Positions 1 to 12,713 are shown, numbered from the stretch's first letter. The stretch: DNA of 64,000 nt from Combretum micranthum (GCA_024138025.1 JAMXBD010001090.1:372001-436000); one strand, 5' to 3'. Numbers and translations: made by a program. The notes: generated from the letters alone by a model not told the origin.

Positions 1-173
1 GTAACAGAACTTGTTATTAGCTTATTTGCAAGGTCTTAACCAGCTTATTAGGGTGTTTGCTCGCAAGCTTGAGCAAAAGGCAGGTTAAATTCGTTTACTT
101 AAATAAGTTACTATTTGTTGTCCTACTTTTATTTGTAGGATAGTATGAAATTTATGTTTTTATTATTAGAAAA
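1..173. other. Unassigned AT-rich sequence
   Basis: No open frame, promoter or repeat match to the rest of the window was found here. It does not resemble the LTR family A sequence that begins at about 601, so it is either the flank of the MITE-like element at 174-511 or unrelated inserted DNA. Confidence 0.4.
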
Positions 174-511
174 AATATCAAATTTGGTATTTGAATTTTG
201 TGTAAAAATTGAATTTAGTACTTGAACTTTTATTTTTTACTAACTCGCTATCATTATTTATTCTATTTATTGGTGTGGAAAAAACAATCTATATTTTCAA
301 CATCTACAAATAGACTAAACTTTGTTAAAGAAATAGTAAAAATAGTCTTGAAAATTTTGATTAAGTATTAAAATAACCATTTTAAAATTAAGGTACTAAA
401 TTCAATTTTATACGAAATTCATATACTAAATTTGACATTTATCATCATCATCATCCAGGTACTAAATTGAATTTTTATACGAAATTCATATACTAAATTT
501 GACACTTACCC
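174..511. repeat. MITE-like TIR element with duplicated right end
   Basis: The left end (174-233, containing ATATCAAATTTGGTATTTGA) is the inverted complement of the right end at 391-441 (AGGTACTAAATTCAATTTTA and onward to AAATTTGACATTT). A second copy of the right terminus follows at 457-511 after a short TCATCATC tract. The terminal inverted repeats are about 50 bp, there is no coding capacity, and a target-site duplication could not be fixed. A non-autonomous DNA transposon is the best reading. Confidence 0.6.
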
Positions 512-608
512 TTACTACTACTACTACTAACTACTACTAGTAGTTACTACTAGTACGACTACCACTACTACCACCAATACTACTACGACCACGACCACTA
601 TCACTACT
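510..608. repeat. Degenerate (TAC/ACT)n microsatellite
   Basis: A run of imperfect TAC/ACT/ACC trinucleotides adjoins the duplicated MITE end and marks the left limit of recognisable family A LTR sequence. Confidence 0.85.
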
Positions 609-3600
609 TGTATCAAGGCTTCTCAGAACTTAGACATGCATAAGTTCCATAAAAAAATGAAAAGAAAAGCATAAGAAAGCCTAAGGAAAAGAAGAAGAAA
701 AAAATTGTGGAAGTCTTAGATTTTTATTCAAGTTCTCTCGGGACTTAGAAATAGACAAGTTTCCTTAGATAGCAAAATAATTAATAGCAAAACAAATAGA
801 ATGGAAACCTTAGAATTTTTGGACAAGGTATTCTTGAAACTTAGATTAAGGACAAGTTCCCTTTTATTTTGACTTGATTAAGGACAAATCTGAGACTTAT
901 ATTATGACAAGGCTCAAAAAGCAAGTAAATAAATAATAATGTAAGAGATAAAGTAAGTCCATGAGCATAAATTTTAGATCAGTGAGCTTATAGGCTCAAA
1001 TAGACATAAAATATATGCATGACTATATTTATACATATAGATACTTAGATTAGATGATAATAATAGCAACATGAACTCAAAATTAACATGATCATAATAA
1101 CAAGTTGTTAATTTCATTTTATCATTATCATCCCTAGCTTATTACATCATGAGGAGATTTTATCCCATGCATAATGCTTGAAACAACACTTAATATCAAC
1201 TAAGGTAATATGGGTAATGTGTTTGCCTTTAAAAGATGAGATAAATGTATGTGTTGAGTGAAAAAAAAATGGTAGCAAGGGTGATTCATTTCAACAGCAA
1301 AAGAAAGGAGGAAAAATGAGAGAAGATGGAATGATTTTGATGAAGGTTATAAGTTATGAAATGAGGGAATGAGTATAGATTTGTATAGAGATGAGTTTGT
1401 GAATTAAAGATGGAAAATAATTTTGAAAAAAAATAAAAACACAGCTGCCAAAACGGGGTTCACATTAGAAATAGAAGAAAAAGAAGAAGAAGAAGGATTT
1501 GAGTGATTTGATACAGAGTGTAAATGAAAAAAGTATCCGATGGGGCATGTATTTATAGAGGAAATGGGATAGCTTTTTGGTAAAGAATATTAATAAAAAA
1601 AAAAAAAAAAAAGGGCTACAAAAATGGGGGCTACAACAGACCTAAAAGAAGCCTTCTAAAAGAAGGGAAGAGAGAAAAAAATCAAATGAAATAGATGAGT
1701 TGACTTATGTATAGCATTATGTAGATATAAGTTATAGGTTTTTGTTTTATGGAATTTATATGGAAATCATGAGAATAAAACTTGTGGAAAAGTATATCAG
1801 AAAATGAAAGAAAATAGTACTGAATAGTAACATTAAAATATCAGATAAATTACCGGTAATGATAAAATATGCATATATGAGCTATATCTAATGTTTTTAT
1901 GGCCTAAAAAAATTTTATCTGATATTTTATGAATATATAAATTTTTTTCAAGTATAATTCAGTCATCGGAAAATTTTATCTTGTTTTACGTGTTGCGATT
2001 AGATACGAAAACTAACCCCATAAAGGTTCGAAACGATCAAACTTTTAGACAATCCGATATTTTTAGGAGTTATACTATATATATGATTTATAATTTGAGT
2101 TTGTAATATTTTCCTAATTGATTTAGTATTTTATGGTTTTAGAAACCGTTCGATCAAGTTTGGATTTTCTAAGGTTTACAATTGACTTAGTTTGACTTTA
2201 GGATTCCGATTCTGTTTTCAAGTCTAAAGTTTTACTTATAAGATTACCATAAAATTTTGAGAGTTTTCAATTATAGGAAATTATTTATTATCATTTTATC
2301 AATAGATATTCATAAGATGTACAGCCTTGATTTACGTGCTAGAGATCAAATAGATGAATTGTCTAGCGTAAGGTTTTCAAATTAATTAAGCTATTGAATC
2401 ATTTTATCAGTGATATATTTTTGCTAAACGATTTACATTTAGGGTTTCAAGTTTTATTTAATTCATCTAATATCTTATGGTTATTGAGTATTTATGTCAT
2501 CCCATTTGAGGTTTCTTAGGTTTTGAATTTTTGGGAATCCGGATTTAATTTAATCTATATGATAATCCAGGGTTATAGGATTTATTTGATCTAATCTACA
2601 ATTTTTATGTTTTGGGTCCAGTTTGATACGATTTAGGATTATTGGCTCTAATGTGAATTTTAGAGTTTACGGTGTGTTTTATTTACTTTATTAATAATTT
2701 TAATTAATCTTCTGATATGATTTCAACTTATAATATTTAATCAATATCGTTCTATTTTTTTACTTGCGTTTTTACTTGTTTATAATAATTATCTTGATAC
2801 AGTATTTTTCGTATCAAATGATTTGCTAGATGTTTAGTTTATGTCAATAATTGTAAACTTACCAGGTAATTAGCTTGGGGTCATGTTGTATTATAGGTTG
2901 TATTGATATGGTGATCATGTATATATTAAATTATCATAATTGTTAAATCATATTAGTACTTATTTCAATAGTTTACTAATATTAAATATTGGTTATTCTT
3001 ATTTATAAATCATTTAACATTGTTACAAATCAATAAGTTGTCATGATTAATGTAATATTAGGAATATAATAACTAGGGCCTTAACATTGTTAACTCATTA
3101 ATATTGTCTTAATATGAGGATCGAGTATAGTATTATTATTTATCATATGACAAAATAATCTTGTTTGTTTTTACTACAATATATATTATTAGTTATAATA
3201 TACTTTTGATATTATTAATACAACTACTATAATTGTAATAATAGTTTTCCATTTACTTATTATGTATCTGTACCCAAGATAACATATGATTAAATTTGTA
3301 ATGCATAATATTTTATGGGTAATAATTTTAAAGCCTTTCTATTTTATTATAATTACTTGTCTTATATTTTGGATATTTTCTGTATGTGATAAATTATTTA
3401 CATGATTTGAGTCACTTCCAAGAGGTTTTACTTACTAAGGAGATGGTGTGATTAGCTTCTTTAAGAGATTCCTTTTTAAAGGTTACTTCTTTTATGATTG
3501 GCTACTTTAAGGGGTTACAATTATAAGTTCATAAAAAATATTTTATTTACGATTGTTTTGGAAATTTAGTAATTAAAAATTATTTGATTCTATGTGTTTG

Positions 3601-4005
3601 ATGAATTTAGAGATATATTTATTTTTATTTGATCGAGTAAAAGTTTTGCTTGGTGATAATTACGCTATTCCTATTTGAGAATTTTCAAGGTATATTTATT
3701 ATTATTATTTTTTAATTATTTTTGAAATTAATTGGTAATTCTTTTAAGCTTATTAGAGCCTTAATAATTACTTCATTAATTCTTTGATTTATCATTACTT
3801 ATTGATCGCAAAAATGTAAGGAGAAATTTTGTTGATAATGATTATGATTTCTTAAACTATAATTTAATTATTTATATTTTAATATTCTTAAATCATGAAA
3901 AATCAGAAGTGATTTTTGGTTACTTTTCCAAAAGCTTTTCAAGATTTTATATCATATCATTGTTAATTATCAAAATCAAGTTATACAAAAATTACAAGGT
4001 TTACA
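601..4005 (-). mobile_element. Family A LTR copy 1 (minus, left end lost)
   Basis: Read on the minus strand, this starts with TGTAAACCTTGTAATTTTTG at 4005 and matches copy 4 (48954 onward) nearly collinearly: the 5' block (3440-4005 against 48954-49480), the TTATCATATGACAAAATAATC region (3140 against 50650), the region near 2275 (against 51298), the promoter area and the 'GACTTGTCC..AAGTCT' region. It sits inside copy 2: the sequence right of 4005 (CCCAT ACATCGTTAG) continues copy 2, homologous to 52331 in copy 4. CCCAT (4006-4010) is the presumed target duplication, whose partner lies outside the window. No internal retrotransposon genes are seen. This subfamily has about 1.5-1.7 kb more 5' sequence than copies 3, 5 and 6. 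Confidence 0.75.
1548..1560 (-). promoter_or_regulatory. Putative LTR TATA box, copy 1
   Basis: On the minus strand this reads CTCTATAAATAC, at the same place in the LTR as the TATA-like boxes of copies 3, 4 and 5. It is probably the core promoter that defines the U3/R boundary. Confidence 0.55.
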
Positions 4006-6453
4006 CCCATACATCGTTAGTTGATATTAGATGTTATTTCACGCATTATCCATGGATAAAATCTCCCCATGAGGCATTAAGCTAAGGGATGATAATGCTA
4101 AAAACGAAACCAACAACATGTTATGTTCTTGATTATGTTGAAGTTATATTCTTGTTGGTATATTTTTGTCATCTATTCTAACTATATATATATGTACAAA
4201 TATCATGATGTATATATATATATATATATTTATTTGAGCATATAAGCTCACTAATCTAACATTTATGTTCATGCACTTATTTTATCTCTTGCAATTTATT
4301 TATTTACTTGCTCTTTGAGACTTGTCCATAATCTAAGTCTCAAACTTGTCATTGATTTAAGTTCTGGGAATGTCTTGTCCAAAAATTCTAAGGCTTCCAT
4401 TTTACTTGTTTACTCTTATTTTGTTTTTATTTACATGGTGACTGGAATAATTTAAGTCCCGGGAAGTCTTGACCTAATTCTAAGACTCCATTTTTATTTT
4501 ATTTGTTCTTAGTTTTTTTTTTTTTTAAGGGGACTTATCTATTTCTAAGTCCCAGAGAGCCTTGATCATAAGTTAAAGGCTCTCATGCATTAAATTTCTT
4601 ATCTTTATACTCTTTATTATTTTGTTTTTATCTTCATAAGTTGTGAGTCCAAAATATTGTTTTATGTTCATATACAAAAATTTTTCATAGCAATGTTGTT
4701 ATGCCAAAATAAAACTTTGAAACATTTTTTGAAAATTGATAATTCTTTTTTTTTATGCAAGATATTAATTTAAAACATATTTTTAAGATATGAAGAAAAT
4801 CTTTTACCAAAAGAAAAATTTAAGCCAAGATTATTATCTTAATTTCATGATGATTTTAGAAAAGCTACTCAATTTATACTTCAAATTCCATGTTTTAGAA
4901 AATAAACTTAGCAAATAAAATTTTGATCATATAGGAAATAAATAATCATGGAACCACAATTTTTAGCTAAAAATATACATTTGTAAAAGTTTTGAGAAAA
5001 ACAATTTTCTACTAGCAAAATGAATTTTTCCTAAACTTGAAATTTTCGATTATTCCATAAGATAATTTGTTAGAAATTTTTTTGCACAACATCACTAGGA
5101 TTATACATGTATTTTGGACTACTTATATTATTTAGAAGCTATCTTTTAAGTATAAGGATGATATCTATTGAATTAGAGGGTTTATAAGATGTAAAAATGG
5201 CAAAGTATCACAAAAATCAAAACTATAACAAGCTGGAACCAATCTGTACTGGCTAATCTGACCCCAAAAACACTTAAATATTAAAAATAACTTTAGAAAC
5301 AGATGTATGATTTGAAGTAGGTAAAAATTGACTATTTATACGTGAAATTTCGAATTAAATTGAGCAAGTTATAGCTATTTTAAATTTAGAATTCTGCAAC
5401 CAAAAAAGTGACACGAATTTAATTTAATAGAGTTAGAATCTTAAGTAGAACCTTTATGAAATACTCATTCTAGTATTCTTTTGTCTAGGTAATGAAGTTT
5501 ACGATGCCCCTTTTCTGGAAGATTATTTTCAATAAGAAGATTGCAAATGGCTGAGTAAGTTTCCTTACATTTTTCATATTTTTGTTTGTGGTTGTAATTT
5601 AGTGTCCTAGCATTTAGGCAAAAGATAAAATGGAACTGCTTGTGAGAGTATATTGGGAATGTGTTGTGAATTTCATGCTTGATAAAAAAATCATAAGTAT
5701 ATCGTAATCGTTCCCGTTTGGTTAATATGTTGTTTTAATGTTATATTGTTGTATGAATGCGAAAATTGTGTTGGTTGCCTCTAATTGGAAATTTAACTCT
5801 ATTCAGAAATTTAATCATAAATTGATCACGCATGGCATAAAGTCGAGTCACATTCATTTTCACTACTTCTCCTACACGTAGGACCAGAAAGATAGAATAC
5901 CTAGCTCCAACATGAGGAACTACTACGTTTAGGGAATACGGCCTCATAGAGGAGCTATGTTGAATCGATTACTTTAGGTAAATGAACTTGAGGACTAAGT
6001 AGTGGTGGTGGATTAGGACCCAATAGAGCGTGATGGTCAAAAGGATACCAATATTTTCAAAGCATTCCCTAACCCCCAATATGGAGGGTGTAAAATCCAT
6101 TCTACGTGCAATTTCTGGTAGGTTATACATATGTGTGTGTGAACACATGGTTGATGCATTGCATACAATTGAATAATCAAATTTCTTGTTATGAATATGA
6201 CATTGTAAGGATATCTCACTAAGCATGTTGTCGTTTACCCCCAAATAGTTTTTTGATCTAGGTTACTTTTGAGCCAATCCTATAGACCCGTTGGAGGAAG
6301 TAGGCATGATGGACTTTAAGAGCTTTTGAAGGAAATTTATTTTTGGATTTTGATTATTGATTTCCTAAAGAATCTCTTATGCACTAGGAAGCCTCTTTTA
6401 GTTGTAAGACAATTTCTGCATTTTTATTGAGGGAATGCCTTTAAAGTTGTAAG
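4006..6453 (+). mobile_element. Family A LTR copy 2, first segment
   Basis: This is plus-strand family A sequence: ACATCGTTAGTTGATATTAG (homologous to 52337), the 'CTTGTCC..TAAGTCTC' block (4320-4560), the 'AGCTGGAACCAATCTGTACT' block (5230, homologous to 21195 in copy 5), the GGAGGGTGTAAAATCC block (6083-6097) and CTCACTAAGC (about 6208). It is broken at 6453 by copy 3 and resumes at 10186. Its 5' part lies to the left of the window because copy 1 inserted into it. Confidence 0.75.
4204..4230. repeat. (TA)n microsatellite in copy 2
   Basis: A run of TA dinucleotides within LTR copy 2. Simple repeats at this LTR position are imperfectly shared with other copies. Confidence 0.85.
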
Positions 6454-9441
6454 TGCCATGCCCCAACGGGGTACCCTAAACGTGACGGCCCACCATACGC
6501 AATATTAAAACTTAAGAATGACTACCTCGGTCACTCGAAAGCTTCTATACCGGTAGAAGACGTACATTGACATCAAAGGGAGACCGGTGGAGTAATGCAT
6601 TTTAAGATATTGGTAGCAGAACATACAAAACAACACTTCATATATTTCATTGAAATATAAAGTCTTACAACTTCTATGAGCATTCCCCTGATAATTTCCA
6701 TAACAACATGGTCTTACTAAGATAAATAACTAAAGCTAGAAGATTTTAGAAGAAATCTACTCTAAGACTTTAAAGCAGAGTTCTCCAAAAGCTTCCCAAA
6801 ATAAAGATTCCACTGGGATGATCAAGATGGTCTCGGGTGCAAAATAATGATCCTACAATATCAAAAGTCTATAGGGGTATAAGCATAACTAGCTTAGTGA
6901 GATATTCCTTACGCAAAAGTACTCATAACAGGCATTCAACAACCAATTTCATTAAACAAGCATATGAAATGCAACAACCATATGATCAAACAGTAGATAT
7001 AACTATCCAGTTTCGTATGTATGATGGATTTATCCCCCCATCGGTGTTACAGAATGATTTGAATTGGGCTTCAAACGACCTCCTTAAAATTTGCGCGCGT
7101 CTTGGGGTTCCAACGAACCGTACTACTAGTCCCTGGGCTTTCCATACCCAAAGCGATCGATCCGGCTCAGCTACAACTCGAGGCCGTACTCCCTGACCAT
7201 CCTAAATCCTCAAGATGTAGCTAAGCAACTTACCTTTTCGATCCTATGCTGAGAAGTAGCAGCAAAATTTTGAAATGATATTTTAAGTGATATGCATGAA
7301 CAATTTATTATATGGGGATTTCAATATAATATTAATTCATTTAAAGCGATCAAGCAATAATTTGCACACATAGCAATACATACATAGAAACAATTATATC
7401 AATCATAGATCGGATTCCAATATACTTATCGTTCATTGATCGCATATAACCATTCACATACATAATTCCCATGATATCCCACATGCATATCAATTTTATC
7501 TTTTTCTAACATCTAGTGCTCTATTCTACAAGCACATACGCGAATATATAAACGTAAAGAAAACTCACTCGTCCATAGTGATCTTCTATGAGTCGAAGTA
7601 ATCCTCAGGGAGGAGAAGATCTTGGTCCTCGAAACCTAAACAAAAGAAATACCCAAAGTGAGTATTTCATCCAAGATCTACTCAAATTCTCTATTCTATC
7701 TTATTGAATTCGTCAAAATTCACATGAATGGAAATTTCAACTTAAAATGACCATAACTTGCTCATGTTAACTTAGAATTTCACATATTATATACCGATTT
7801 CTGCCTATTCGAAAAGATATATTCATTTCTAAGGTTATTTTTATCAAAAGAAGTCATTTGGGTCTAAGAATAGTGACGTACAAAATTGTTGCCAAAATTC
7901 CAAATTTTCAAAACTCATGTCTTCAAATTTTCTCCATCCAAAATCTTTGTACCAAAAATACAAATATTTGTTCGGTTGAAAAAATCCTTTGAATATATAT
8001 AAATAGACTCAAATTATGCATGAATTAGTGGTGTTGTCTCAACAATGATTTTTGTAAACAATGTGTCTTAAAAGTGAGAAAATGTTAAGACTCAAAATTT
8101 CGTTTTTAGTTTTGTTGGGAAAATTTCTTAAATTATATAAGTGAGTATTTTCTCCATTCCTTAATATTGAGAAAATTAAATTTTCAAAAAGTAATTTTTG
8201 TCCTGCTAAGATTCCTACAACTTTATTCTTAGTGGTTGAAAAATGTAGTTTTTCTAAATATTTCTGATTATGTGTTCTAAAGTTTTTCTAAAGTTAGATC
8301 CACTTTAAATAAATAATATAAATGATCTTATAAGTTATTTATTATTTTTATTTCCTAAGTAAAGCTTATCCTTAAAAAGGTTATTCTTTGATAATTTTGT
8401 AAAACTATCTAAACCTTAGTATGTTGATGAAAGCTTTACATATGAGTTTAAGAAACTTTTGTTAAACAAATAATTAAGTTTAAAGAAACTTTCTTATTTC
8501 ATTGGTTGAAAAAGAGTCTGTGATAACTTTATTTATATATATTTATTGATAAAATCCCATATAGTATTATTACTAAAACTTGAGCTAAACTTATCTAACT
8601 TTAGAAAATATTTGTTAAGATAAAACTTTAAGTTTTTATGAAAATTCATTTCCTAGGTGACAAAATTTATTTTTAAAGGAGTTTTATTTTTATTACTTAA
8701 GAAAACTCTTTTTCATTATGGTTGAGACAATATCAACATTTTCATGCATGAATGAGATTATGTAGATATGAGAAATATAACAATATCACATAATAAGATA
8801 AGATATGTATAATAATAAATAAGAGCATAATAATAAAGTCAAGTATTGGGAACCTTAGCTTCATCAAGGTATCTCGGGACTAAGAATAGACTAGTCCCAA
8901 AAGGAAAAGAAAAGAAAAGAAAATAAAGAAAATTGTTTTGACTTGATAAGGATAAGTCTAAGACTAGAAAGACTAGTCTTACTAATAGCATGAAATAAAT
9001 AAATAAATTGCAAAGCATGAAGTTAAATAAATAACAAGTGAGCTTATATACTCTAAAGAAATATATATACATAATATACATAATATTATATAGAAGTTAG
9101 ATTAAAGCAATAATAATAACAATTACATAATAACATAATGGAAAATATGAACATGAACAAAAATAAAACATGAACATATTATTGCTTCTTTAACTCTCAT
9201 TAGTCTAAGAAACATACACTGAGCTCATGCTAAATTGTATGAACATGATGAGTATGTGAAATAAACTTTACCTAAGGTTATGTATTTGTTGAAGAGGAAT
9301 AGAATGGGTTGTAGTAATATGTGGGAAAGGGTTTTATAGAGAGAAATGAGAATTTGGGAAAGAATTTGAAAGGGATTTTATGGAGTGATTTTGGTAGAGT
9401 TTTAGTAGGAAATGAGTTGTGTGAAAGAATGAAAGATGAAG

Positions 9442-9455
9442 GGGGTATTTATAGA
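9442..9455 (-). promoter_or_regulatory. Putative LTR TATA box, copy 3
   Basis: On the minus strand this reads CTATAAATACCCC, equivalent to CTATAAATACCCC at 19185-19197 in copy 5. A C-rich tract lies about 65 bp upstream in the sense direction. Confidence 0.6.
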
Positions 9456-9518
9456 GTTTTGGAGTGGAAATTAGACATAATTAAATAAATTGGAAAAGAA
9501 AAAAATTGAGATTGATTT

Positions 9519-9561
9519 GGGGGGGGGGGGGGGGGGGGGGGTGGTGGGTGGTGGGGTGGGT
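9519..9561 (-). repeat. 23-nt G run plus GGTGGG tract (C-rich on LTR sense strand)
   Basis: Twenty-three consecutive G residues (9519-9541) are followed by TGGTGGGTGGTGGGGTGGGT. The plus strand meets the G3+N1-7 quadruplex pattern several times over. On the LTR sense strand this is a C-rich tract just upstream of the TATA box. Length heterogeneity or assembly error is possible in such a run. Confidence 0.9.
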
Positions 9562-10185
9562 GTTTGCCTTGTAGAGGAGGGAGAAAATAATTTATTTTGT
9601 TGTTTTGTAATAAAAAGAAGTAACGTGTAAAGTGTGATGTGATTAAAGTTGTATGAGGAAGATAAATTGTAAGGTATAAATATGGCAGTGCGTAAGAATA
9701 TAGTGTAAGAAAAAGTAGAGATAGAGAAATAGTAATAAATAGTAAAAATAGTACTATAAATAGTAAACTAGACAATTAAAATATCGATAGTGAAAAAAAT
9801 ACACGTAAATGACCTATATATGATATTTTTAGTTACCGAAAAATTCTAAAATTGATATTTTTGAAAACTTTATATTTTTATGAGTCTATTGGTGTTGTTG
9901 GAATATTTTCACTATCTAGTGCACCAGAGCACGGTTTTTGAAAACTGATCCCGCTCGGATCTTAAAGACACTAGAAAATTGCGAATCTGATATTTATAAG
10001 CTTTCCTATATTATTACGAACCATTTTCCATAATTATCTCAATTTCGTTGTCTAAGGTTAAAGAACATGGGATTGTCAAATCTAGATTCACTAGACTAAT
10101 CATAGAATTAAGTTAACTTTAGGGTTCCGGTTTGACTTCCAGTTCTAGGGTTTACTTATATTACTGAAAAATCTAGGGGCTTACA

Positions 10186-10321
10186 ATAAGACCTTATATT
10201 TTGATGAAATTATGATAGTATAGTCTTGCATGTTCTATTGCTACTACCTTAAAAGACAATTCTCAAGTCTATATTATGTACGATAGATTATCATGTTTAG
10301 GGTACCTTTTGGGGTGTGACA
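10186..10321 (+). mobile_element. Family A LTR copy 2, terminal segment
   Basis: After the target duplication of copy 3, the copy 2 LTR resumes and ends with TTTAGGGTACCTTTTGGGGT then GTGACA. This matches the ends of copy 5 (22662), copy 6 (37061) and the young C copy (40853). Immediately afterwards the reading frame of a copia reverse transcriptase begins, so copy 2 inserted into a copia element. Confidence 0.8.
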
Positions 10322-11268
10322 CTAATAATCTATGTTGATGATATGATAATTATAGGAAATGATGATGAGGAAATCACAAAGCTTCAAAAGCATCTAGCAA
10401 CTAAATTTGAAATGAAGAATCTTGGTGGCCTTAAATACTTTCTTGGAATCAAAGTAGCAAGATCAAAACAGGGGATATTCCTATCACAAATGAAGTATAT
10501 TCTTGACTTGTTAGCAAAAATAGGAATGCTTGATGGTAAACCTGTAGACACTCCAATTATTCTGAACAATAAGCTTAGAGAATATCCAAATGATGTTCCT
10601 ACAAATAAAGGAAGATATCAACGATTGATGGGCAAAATGATTTATCTATCTCACGTAACATTAGATATTGCTTATGCTGTAAGCCTGGTAAGTCAATTTA
10701 TGCATAATCCAAATGAAGAATATATGGAAACCATGAAGCAAATTCTTCAATACTTGAAGGCTTCACTGGGAAAAGGACTTATGTTTAAAACAAATAATCA
10801 TCTCTATATAGATGGTTATATAGGTACAGACTGGGCTAGAAGCATTACAAATAGGAAGTCAACCTCTAGGTACTTAACCTTTGTTGGTGGAAACTTGGTT
10901 CCATAAAGAGGCAAAAAAAACAGAACGTATTAGCTTTGTCTAGTGCAGAAGTTGAATTTCGTGGTATGGCTAAAGGACTATGTGAATTAATTTGGTTGAA
11001 AGAGCTGATGAAAGAAATTGGATACTCACCTGAGCTTCCAATGAGACTTTTTTTGTGATAATAAAGCTGTTATAGACATTACCTAAAATCCAATTTAACA
11101 TGATCAAACAAATCATATCGAGGTTGATAGGCACTTTATTAAAGGGAAATTCGAGGAGAAGGTAGTATAGTTCCCATTCATGAAGTCAGAAGAGTAACTA
11201 ACTAATATTCTAATGAAAGGTGTTTCAAATAGAGTGTTCCATAGCTCACTTAGCAAGTTGGGCACATA
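10322..11268 (+). pseudogene. Ty1/copia pol remnant (C-terminal RT and RNase H)
   Basis: The translated sequence begins LIIYVDDM, the reverse transcriptase catalytic box (Asp-Asp at 10337-10342), and continues through conserved copia RT segments (KYFLGIKVARS, YILDLL, DTPI, LMGKMIYL) into an RNase H domain (NRKSTSRYLTFVGG, then LALSSAEVEF at about 10930). Decay is clear: an in-frame stop at 10904 where the family normally has Trp, a frameshift near 11050 and further stops near 11085, 11170 and 11195. The N-terminal gag, protease, integrase and early RT lie outside the window because LTR copy 2 inserted at 10322. In life such an element copies its RNA into DNA in cytoplasmic particles, but this copy cannot encode it. 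Confidence 0.93.
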
Positions 11269-11285
11269 AGACATCATTGCACCAA

Positions 11286-11540
11286 CTTGAGGGGGAGTAT
11301 TGGCATGAGCTAGGAACCTTCTTGGTGATCCCTAGAATTTTAAAGTTAAAGATTTAGATTAGGTAATATAGTAATACCATGTATAATAGCTATACTTTTC
11401 CTTATCTGTATACTTGTCTTTTTTATGTGTACATATAAGTACTATAAAAGAAGGCTTATATTACTAGAATAAATAAGAAAAAAAAGAGTTCTTTTGATCA
11501 ATTTTTTTTTTAACTTTTGTTTGAAAAAACTTTTTGAATC
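11286..11540 (+). mobile_element. Copia polypurine tract and 3' LTR (start)
   Basis: TTGAGGGGGAG (11287-11297) is a typical copia polypurine tract just after the pol end. The LTR should begin at 11298 as TATTGGCATGAGC, where the usual TG has become TA. An ACTATAAAAGAAGGC sequence at 11440-11455 looks like its TATA box. The LTR 3' limit is unclear and the end given is approximate. Confidence 0.65.
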
Positions 11541-12560
11541 AAATAGCAAATATTGCAAAAACAACCTAGCGTAACATTGTGAAACTCTTAACTCACTTGC
11601 AATGATATTAGTTGACCACTAACATCTATACGGTGATACAATGCAATGGTGTAGAAAAAATAGGCAAAAAAATCATTTGAGGTCATTCGAAACAACTGAG
11701 AGGGAGAGAATGATATCGTTGGTATAAACCATGAAATTCTTAAGTTCGAGGAATTAAAATACAAGCATACCATATTATGAAGCCATGTTATGTCAAATAA
11801 TAAATATCACATAATTCCGTGTTCTATTATGCATGGTATGTTATGCTATACAAAACATGAAAATGTTCCCCACACAATCTAGCTTATAATATATCAATAG
11901 TTGTGCATTGATTACACATGGTGTGTGAATACCATATTTCTAAGTCATTGATAGTAGTTATTTTAGCATTTTCCTAATTAGAGGCATATGATAGGAAACA
12001 AAGTGTACTAATAAAAGCAAATCAATGTGTATGGTTTTGTGTATTGTAATTGAATATAAATTTTGTCACAAAAAAAGTTGTTATCTAATAATAGTAGATA
12101 CATAAAAGAGAATCATGCAGAATAAACTAAACCTAAAAAACTAAGACTTGACTTCACCATCACCAGTAGAAAACCAACTAATAAGTTGTCATCGTTCTTC
12201 TTACAAAACTTCACACAATTACACTTTGACTAGGTTGTTGAAATCTATTTTATTCTTCAAATCAATAATGCAAAATGCTTCCCTAAGGATATTTTATTTG
12301 ATGCAATAAAATTTTTATCACTTGTTCGTTGATCTGAGTTGAATGGAACATAGACATATAATTACAAATGGCAAGGATAGCAGCTACCAACGTCATTTAC
12401 ATTTACTCTTTTTTTGTTTCCCTATGATTTGATTTAGGAAAAGGTATATTTCAGCACTAAGCTTTTATCATTTTAAAAATGTGAGAGATGAAGAAACAAA
12501 GAATTTGTGAGTTGGTTTATTATTGAGATGTAGGTTGTTAAGAACTTGGGATAAATAAAT
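11541..12560. other. Unassigned AT-rich flank
   Basis: I see no coding region, terminal repeats or match to other repeats here. It lies between the copia 3' LTR and the possible LINE tail. Short open frames, such as one on the minus strand at 11588-11773, have no recognisable motif. Confidence 0.4.
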
Positions 12561-12564
12561 GTTT

Positions 12565-12713
12565 CTTTTTTTATTTTTTTTTTCTAGTAAAGGTGAATTT
12601 CATTCACTATAAAAAATTACATCGATTATAATCGATCCAAGAAAAATGACAAACAAAGAGTTGGGGGAACAATGATCCAACCTTATAAACTGGCACATAT
12701 CTTCTATAGTCAA
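12565..12713 (-). mobile_element. Possible LINE 3' end with poly(A), first part
   Basis: On the minus strand the sequence reads AGTGAATGAAATTCACCTTT shortly before an A-rich tail (poly-T on the plus strand at about 12567-12583). This resembles the 3' tails of plant L1-type LINEs. The likely continuation upstream is split off by the family B solo LTR and resumes at 14658. No reverse transcriptase coding sequence is visible, so the assignment is tentative. Confidence 0.4.

Larger units (their letters stand above)
6454..10185 (-). mobile_element. Family A solo LTR copy 3 (minus)
   Basis: Read on the minus strand it starts TGTAAGCCCCTAGATTTTTC (at 10185) and ends CGTTGGGGCATGGCA (at 6454). The flanks are GTAAG (6449-6453) and ATAAG (10186-10190), a 5-bp target duplication with one difference. 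The terminal 140 bp (6454-6595) are the reverse complement of the 3' ends of copies 5 and 6. It carries a TATA box and a long G run, with no gag or pol. It interrupts copy 2, whose 3' end resumes directly at 10186. Confidence 0.85.

Noticed and set aside
6454..10185. A DNA transposon with long terminal inverted repeats
   Set aside because: The inverted look of the ends is explained by opposite orientation of LTR copies and the TGTAACCCC/GGGGTGACA type of LTR termini. The 5-bp duplication, TG..CA ends and TATA box favour LTRs.
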